Source: a virus
IMG/VR virus record: IMGVR_UViG_3300026518_000036
Location: 1 to 34,024 of that record
DNA length: 34,024 nucleotides
Reading direction: 5' to 3' (one strand)
Shown: one piece after another, positions 30,540 through 34,024 of the stretch
Numbering within the stretch: position 1 is the first letter of the stretch
Layout of the letters: each line of letters begins with the position of its first letter
The notes under the pieces: model-generated
The model's input: only the letters and a program-made list of their open reading frames with translations
Told to the model about the DNA's origin: nothing
Databases searched by the model: none
Translations under genes and position numbers: made by a program

Positions 30540-30932
30540 ATGACTAAGGAAATTAATATTCAGAATACAGCGCGCAAGGAAGCGTCTAAGGAATTGGATA
30601 TGCGCCTGTTTAATAATCCGCGTGGCCTAGCCTATAAGAAGAACGGCGAGCCTGTGAAATATGGACTTGGCCCGAATGGTGCGAGCGATACGATAGGATT
30701 CACGGTTGTGGAGATCACACCAGAGATGATTGGGCGTAAGCTTGCGATATTTACAGCGATTGAATTTAAAAGAGACCGTAAAGAGGTGGATAAGTGGTTT
30801 AAAAGCTCTGGAAAGCGTGAAGTTCAACAGCGCGGATTTGTGGATGCTGTGAATGCACAAGGCGGGATTTCAGGGGTTGCCTGTGAGACTGTAGATTTGA
30901 GAAAAATATTAGATAAGTTCTTGACAGGGTGA
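30540..30932 (+). CDS. VRR-NUC domain nuclease
   Basis: 130 aa PD-(D/E)XK nuclease. Catalytic set: D50 (GASDTIGF), AIEFKR with E75 and K77, and the QQRGF helix (96-100). This size and fold match phage VRR-NUC proteins, Holliday-junction-type nucleases, and the gene directly follows the SF2 helicase as in many phages. Its last codons contain the -35 of promoter P4. Confidence 0.9.
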   Translation: MTKEINIQNTARKEASKELDMRLFNNPRGLAYKKNGEPVKYGLGPNGASDTIGFTVVEITPEMIGRKLAIFTAIEFKRDRKEVDKWFKSSGKREVQQRGFVDAVNAQGGISGVACETVDLRKILDKFLTG

Positions 30933-30948
30933 TAAACATTAGTATATT
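30921..30948 (+). promoter_or_regulatory. Early promoter P4 (shared family)
   Basis: TTGACA (30921-30926), 16-bp spacer, TATATT (30943-30948). The TGATAAAC box follows three extra bases. Embedded in the end of the VRR-NUC gene, it drives the recombination genes; GGAGATAG (30963-30970) precedes the next ATG. Confidence 0.6.
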
Positions 30949-30972
30949 GTTTAACTAGAAAAGGAGATAGGA

Positions 30973-31908
30973 ATGAAAAGAATAACAATCACCCCAGACA
31001 ACGAAGAACACTGGCTAAAGTTGCGAGATGAAGATATCACATCCACAATGATGTCCGCGCTGTTTGACGTGTCGCCATATAACACGCGTTTTGATATTTA
31101 TCATAATAAAAAGAACGGCGTGGAATTGCCTTTTAAGATGAATGAGCGGATTGAAATTGGTAGTCGCATGGAAGAGTTCGCAGGGCATGAGGTGCTGATA
31201 AAACATGGCTGGGAAGGTCACCTGTTTAAAGATTATATCCGCATCCCAGAGTTGAAAATGGGTTCAAGTTTTGACTTTGAAGTTATCTGCCCAGAGCGCG
31301 GTAAAGGTATCTTAGAGATAAAAGCGGTTGATTATTTTCAATACAAGGAAAAATGGGAAGAGGACGAAGCCCCACCGCATATTGAAATCCAGTTGCAACA
31401 TCAATTAATGGTAGCTGGCCCCGAGTATAAATGGGGCGTGATTGCCGTCTGGACAGGTATTTATGACCACCATCTGATTATTCGGGAACGTGATGAAGAA
31501 ATGATGAAAGTCTTAGAAGCTGAAACAAAGAAATTCTGGAAACAGGTTGAGGACGGTGAAGAGCCAGATATCGACCTTTACAGAGATTGTGATTTAGTTG
31601 TAAAATTATGCGATGGAGATCAGGATATTGATCTAAGCGACAATGAAAACTTGCTGATGAAATATCACAGATTGAACCGTGAAGTTAAAGAAGCACAGAA
31701 AGAATTGAAAGAGACTAAAACACAGATCGCCAACGTCATGAGATTAGAGAATGCCAAACATGGTTTTTCTAAAGATTATGAAGTGAAGGTTATCACAGTT
31801 AAAGACACCCCAGCCACGTTAATCACAGCGGACATGGTTGGAAATGAAATCGGTGGTCGTGATGGCTATAACAGAATTGCTGTAAAATATATAGGAGATA
31901 AAAAATGA
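30973..31908 (+). CDS. YqaJ-type (lambda exo-like) recombination exonuclease
   Basis: 311 aa. Motifs of the YqaJ/PD-(D/E)XK exonucleases: MGSSFDFEV with Asp101, GILEIKAVDY with E115 and K117, and QLQHQLMVAG (140-149). C-terminal 100 residues are helical. It should resect dsDNA ends and hand ssDNA to RecT, encoded next with a four-base overlap (ATGA). Expressed from P4. Confidence 0.92.
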   Translation: MKRITITPDNEEHWLKLRDEDITSTMMSALFDVSPYNTRFDIYHNKKNGVELPFKMNERIEIGSRMEEFAGHEVLIKHGWEGHLFKDYIRIPELKMGSSFDFEVICPERGKGILEIKAVDYFQYKEKWEEDEAPPHIEIQLQHQLMVAGPEYKWGVIAVWTGIYDHHLIIRERDEEMMKVLEAETKKFWKQVEDGEEPDIDLYRDCDLVVKLCDGDQDIDLSDNENLLMKYHRLNREVKEAQKELKETKTQIANVMRLENAKHGFSKDYEVKVITVKDTPATLITADMVGNEIGGRDGYNRIAVKYIGDKK

Positions 31909-32732
31909 GTGATAAAAAAAATACACTACCAGCAAAAATTAAAAAGATGGACGGAGAGTTTAAAGCTGCCCTTCCAGATCACATTGCATCGGAACGATTT
32001 ACACGGAATGCAATTACAGCGATTAACAGCGACCCGAATTTGTTGCAGGAGAATGTCGATCATAAGAGCGTTATTAAATGCTTGATGACAGCTGCCCAGC
32101 AAGGTCTGTTAATTGACGGTCGTGAAGCTGCGATTGTTACATATAACAACAATAAAACGGGCATGAAGGAAGCGACATATATCCCAATGACTGAGGGTAT
32201 TATGAAGCTTGTGCGCAATAGCGGAGATGTTTCTGTAATTAGTATTCACGTTGTAAAAGAGAATGACGTGTTTGATTATGAGTTAGGTGATAATGAACGC
32301 CTATCCCATAAACCTGCCCTTAAAGAGCGTGGAGCAACGATTGGTGCGTATAGCATTGTGAAGCTTAAAGATGGTGGTATCTCACGCGAGTGGATGGATG
32401 TTGACCAGATTAACGCAATTCGAGACCGCAAGAAATTTGTTAATCCTGTTTGGAAATCAGATTATGACGAGATGGCGCGTAAAACTGTATTTCGCCGTCA
32501 TGCCAAGCGATTGCCAAAATCAACGGATCTTGAGAATATCTTGGAAGCAGAAGACGCGCGCGACAATGGAGATTTTGAACGTGTTTCACGCAATGTAGAG
32601 CCAGAAGCACCAACGGAAAAGACTGAAAAGAAACAGACCGCTGCACAGAAAGCTGTAAAGGCAAAAGCAGAAACACCAGAGCATGATGAAGACGGCGTGA
32701 TTGACGCTGACTTTACGGAATTACCAGTATAA
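31905..32732 (+). CDS. recT: RecT-family ssDNA annealing protein
   Basis: 275 aa. Family hallmarks: SVIKCLMTAAQQGLLIDGREAAIVTYNN near 65-92, ATYIPMTEGIMKLVRNSG near 100-117 and a C-terminal part with Arg/Lys (ARKTVFRRHAKRLPKST). The ending is acidic (ADFTELPV), possibly to bind SSB or exonuclease. Together with YqaJ and SSB it forms a recombination cassette. GGAGATA precedes the ATG. Confidence 0.93.
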   Translation: MSDKKNTLPAKIKKMDGEFKAALPDHIASERFTRNAITAINSDPNLLQENVDHKSVIKCLMTAAQQGLLIDGREAAIVTYNNNKTGMKEATYIPMTEGIMKLVRNSGDVSVISIHVVKENDVFDYELGDNERLSHKPALKERGATIGAYSIVKLKDGGISREWMDVDQINAIRDRKKFVNPVWKSDYDEMARKTVFRRHAKRLPKSTDLENILEAEDARDNGDFERVSRNVEPEAPTEKTEKKQTAAQKAVKAKAETPEHDEDGVIDADFTELPV

Positions 32733-32745
32733 GAAAGGGGAAATA

Positions 32746-33219
32746 ATGAACAGAGTCACGTTAATTGGGAATCTCGGGAACGACCCAGAGATTAGAGCAA
32801 TGCAGAACGGTAAAGAGGTGGTTAATTTTACAGTTGCCACGTCTGAGAAATGGAAAGATAAAGCCACAGGAGAAAAGAAAGAAGCGACAGAATGGCATCG
32901 GATTTGCATTTTTAATCCTGGCTTGGTTGAAGTCTGTAAGAATTATCTAAACAAGGGCCAAAAGGTTTTGATTGAAGGTGCTGTAAAGACACGTAAATGG
33001 CAGGATCAGGATGGAAACGATAAATACACAACAGAGATTGTCCTAAGTGGTTTTGATAGCAAGCTGTTAATGCTTGGCGGTAAATCCGAAGGCGCACAGC
33101 AACAGCCACAATCAACAGCCCCAGCAATGGGTGCGAGTTACGATCCACAGAAAGACCAGAAGAATCACGGTGCGCCACCACCTGCTGATGATTTCGAGGA
33201 TGAAATACCTTTTAACTGA
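32746..33219 (+). CDS. ssb: Single-stranded DNA-binding protein
   Basis: 157 aa. OB-fold starts NRVTLIGNLGNDPEIRAMQNG and continues VVNFTVATSEKW and TEWHRI, all classic SSB. The C-terminal tip is DDFEDEIPFN, the acidic IPF tail that recruits partner proteins, with one extra Asn. ATG 32746 follows AAGGGGAAAT; an in-frame start at 32701 overlaps recT and is rejected. Followed by a terminator. Confidence 0.95.
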   Translation: MNRVTLIGNLGNDPEIRAMQNGKEVVNFTVATSEKWKDKATGEKKEATEWHRICIFNPGLVEVCKNYLNKGQKVLIEGAVKTRKWQDQDGNDKYTTEIVLSGFDSKLLMLGGKSEGAQQQPQSTAPAMGASYDPQKDQKNHGAPPPADDFEDEIPFN

Positions 33220-33224
33220 GCCCA

Positions 33225-33259
33225 GCGGTGGGGGCATAAAGTAACCACCGCATTTTTTT
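33225..33259 (+). terminator. Intrinsic terminator after ssb
   Basis: GCGGTGG (33225-33231) with CCACCGC (33245-33251), 13-nt loop, A, then seven T (33253-33259). Ends the recombination operon from P4; two small genes follow, possibly by read-through. Confidence 0.88.
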
Positions 33260-33275
33260 AACAGGGGAGATAGAT

Positions 33276-33473
33276 ATGAAACAAATAACCAACATTAAAG
33301 AATTGAGCGATGTAAGATTTGATCTTAAAACACGCTTAGAAAAAGAACACGACATGAAGAACCATCCAAAAGCAGACGCATTATTTCGCGTTGCTTGGAA
33401 GCATGGCTGGGGCAAGCATGCCAGCTTAAAAGAAGTTGAAAACTGTTACATTGATTTTGCGGATTTGGTTTAG
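33276..33473 (+). CDS. Hypothetical small phage protein, 65 aa
   Basis: Helical protein with NHPKADALFRVAWKHGWGKHASLKEVENCYIDFADLV, a pattern (NHPKADxLxxxAWxHGH...EV...Y) I recall from a small uncharacterised phage family found near replication genes. GGAGATAG (33266-33273) precedes the ATG. It lies directly upstream of the methyltransferase. Confidence 0.75.
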   Translation: MKQITNIKELSDVRFDLKTRLEKEHDMKNHPKADALFRVAWKHGWGKHASLKEVENCYIDFADLV

Positions 33474-33482
33474 GGGATAAAA

Positions 33483-34024
33483 ATGACATACAAAAGAAAA
33501 GAGATCATCGGCGATTGCACGCTTTATTTAGGGGACTGCCAAGAGGTGATGAAGGATATTGATAAAGTTGATGCTGTGGTTACAGACCCGCCTTATGGGA
33601 TTGATGTTATTGAAAAAACATATCAAAACAAAAAGAAAAGACCGGGTAAAAGTAAAGCTGATAAAACAAACTGGTCAAGAACACAAACATGGGATAAAAA
33701 GCCACCAGAACAAGAAGTTATAAATAAAATATTAGACATCTCAAATCATCAAATCATATTTGGCGGCAATTATTTTCACCTACCTCCAACAAAATGTTGG
33801 CTTATTTGGGATAAGCAAAACGGAAGTAATGACTTTGCTGATTGCGAAATGGCATGGACAAACCTGAATAAGGCCGTAAGAAAAATTGAATGGCTGCGGA
33901 ATGGCATGATAAGAAAAGGCGATGATGTCAGAGAGCACCCAACCCAAAAGCCGCTAGGTGTTATGAAATGGTGTATCACGCACCTACCAGACGACACAAA
34001 TACAATCCTAGACCCCTTCATGGG
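33483..34024 (+). CDS. DNA methyltransferase, 5' part (continues at 1-260)
   Basis: Starts 9 nt after the small gene with GGGGATA as ribosome site. The catalytic motif TDPPYGI lies at about residues 38-44, after a short N-terminal block (IGDCTLYLGDCQEVMKDI), and the likely target-recognition part (residues 50-130) follows. The gene runs off the window edge but is complete on the circle: 224 aa ending at 260 in the left piece. Beta-class N6-A/N4-C enzyme; DPPY fits either. Confidence 0.9.
   Translation, partial: MTYKRKEIIGDCTLYLGDCQEVMKDIDKVDAVVTDPPYGIDVIEKTYQNKKKRPGKSKADKTNWSRTQTWDKKPPEQEVINKILDISNHQIIFGGNYFHLPPTKCWLIWDKQNGSNDFADCEMAWTNLNKAVRKIEWLRNGMIRKGDDVREHPTQKPLGVMKWCITHLPDDTNTILDPFM
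33898..34024. repeat. Terminal direct repeat, right copy
   Basis: Identical to 1-127; see the left copy. It shows that the true molecule is circular or circularly permuted and that the unit ends at 33897. Confidence 0.9.

Overview
This window reads as one complete genome of a tailed phage with a siphovirus-type (long non-contractile tail) gene set. The first and last 127 bases are identical, so the contig closes into a circle of 33,897 bp. The cut falls inside a DNA methyltransferase gene whose two pieces lie at the two window ends. I see no integrase, repressor, tRNA or CRISPR array, so a virulent lifestyle is the simplest reading. The host is Gram-negative (overlapping i-/o-spanin genes). 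Several tail genes resemble Rhodobacter gene-transfer-agent-type modules, which hints at an Alphaproteobacterium with an A+T-rich genome; this is inference.

Layout. (1) 1-4491, plus strand: the methyltransferase end, small early genes, a compact intergenic RNA region (about 824-1134), three unknown genes, a second intergenic RNA region (2269-2714), and a large HTH plus metallophosphoesterase protein resembling the T5 A1 type. (2) 4492-23284, minus strand: reading from high to low coordinates, HNH nuclease, a probable cos region, TerS, TerL, portal, ClpP-like protease, HK97-type capsid, connectors, two sugar-related accessory genes, tail tube, frameshifted tail chaperone, tape measure, tail tip, J-like hub, fibre, and a lysis cassette (coiled-coil membrane protein, endolysin, small hydrophobic protein, i-spanin, o-spanin). 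(3) 23363-26305, minus strand: a LuxR-type HTH protein, a Lar-like zinc protein and small early proteins. (4) 26306-26882: a gene-free region with iterons and inverted repeats, the best origin candidate. (5) 26883-34024, plus strand: primase-helicase, SF2 helicase, VRR-NUC nuclease, YqaJ exonuclease, RecT annealing protein, SSB, a small protein and the methyltransferase.

Regulation is unusually readable. Six early promoters on both strands share a -35 region built on TTGAC and an (A/T)TAAA box. Seven early or non-structural genes share the extended Shine-Dalgarno core GGAGATA, four of them as GGAGATAG; I did not find it upstream of structural genes. Between two early genes lies a candidate ~110-nt sRNA (963-1073) with its own promoter and terminator. 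A GC-clamped hairpin in it exposes CTATCTCC, the exact complement of GGAGATAG. This suggests a phage-encoded sRNA that acts on translation of the phage's own early genes. A second independent RNA (about 2320-2525) folds by eye into a three-way junction. A third RNA motif occurs twice (830-909 plus; 23354-23307 minus) with an identical closing stem and different inner hairpins.

How it works together: early promoters drive recombination, replication and host-takeover genes outward from the origin-like region. A LuxR-type regulator sits just upstream of the late cluster, where three sigma70-like promoters feed packaging, structural and lysis genes. Capsid expression is set off from downstream genes by an intrinsic terminator.
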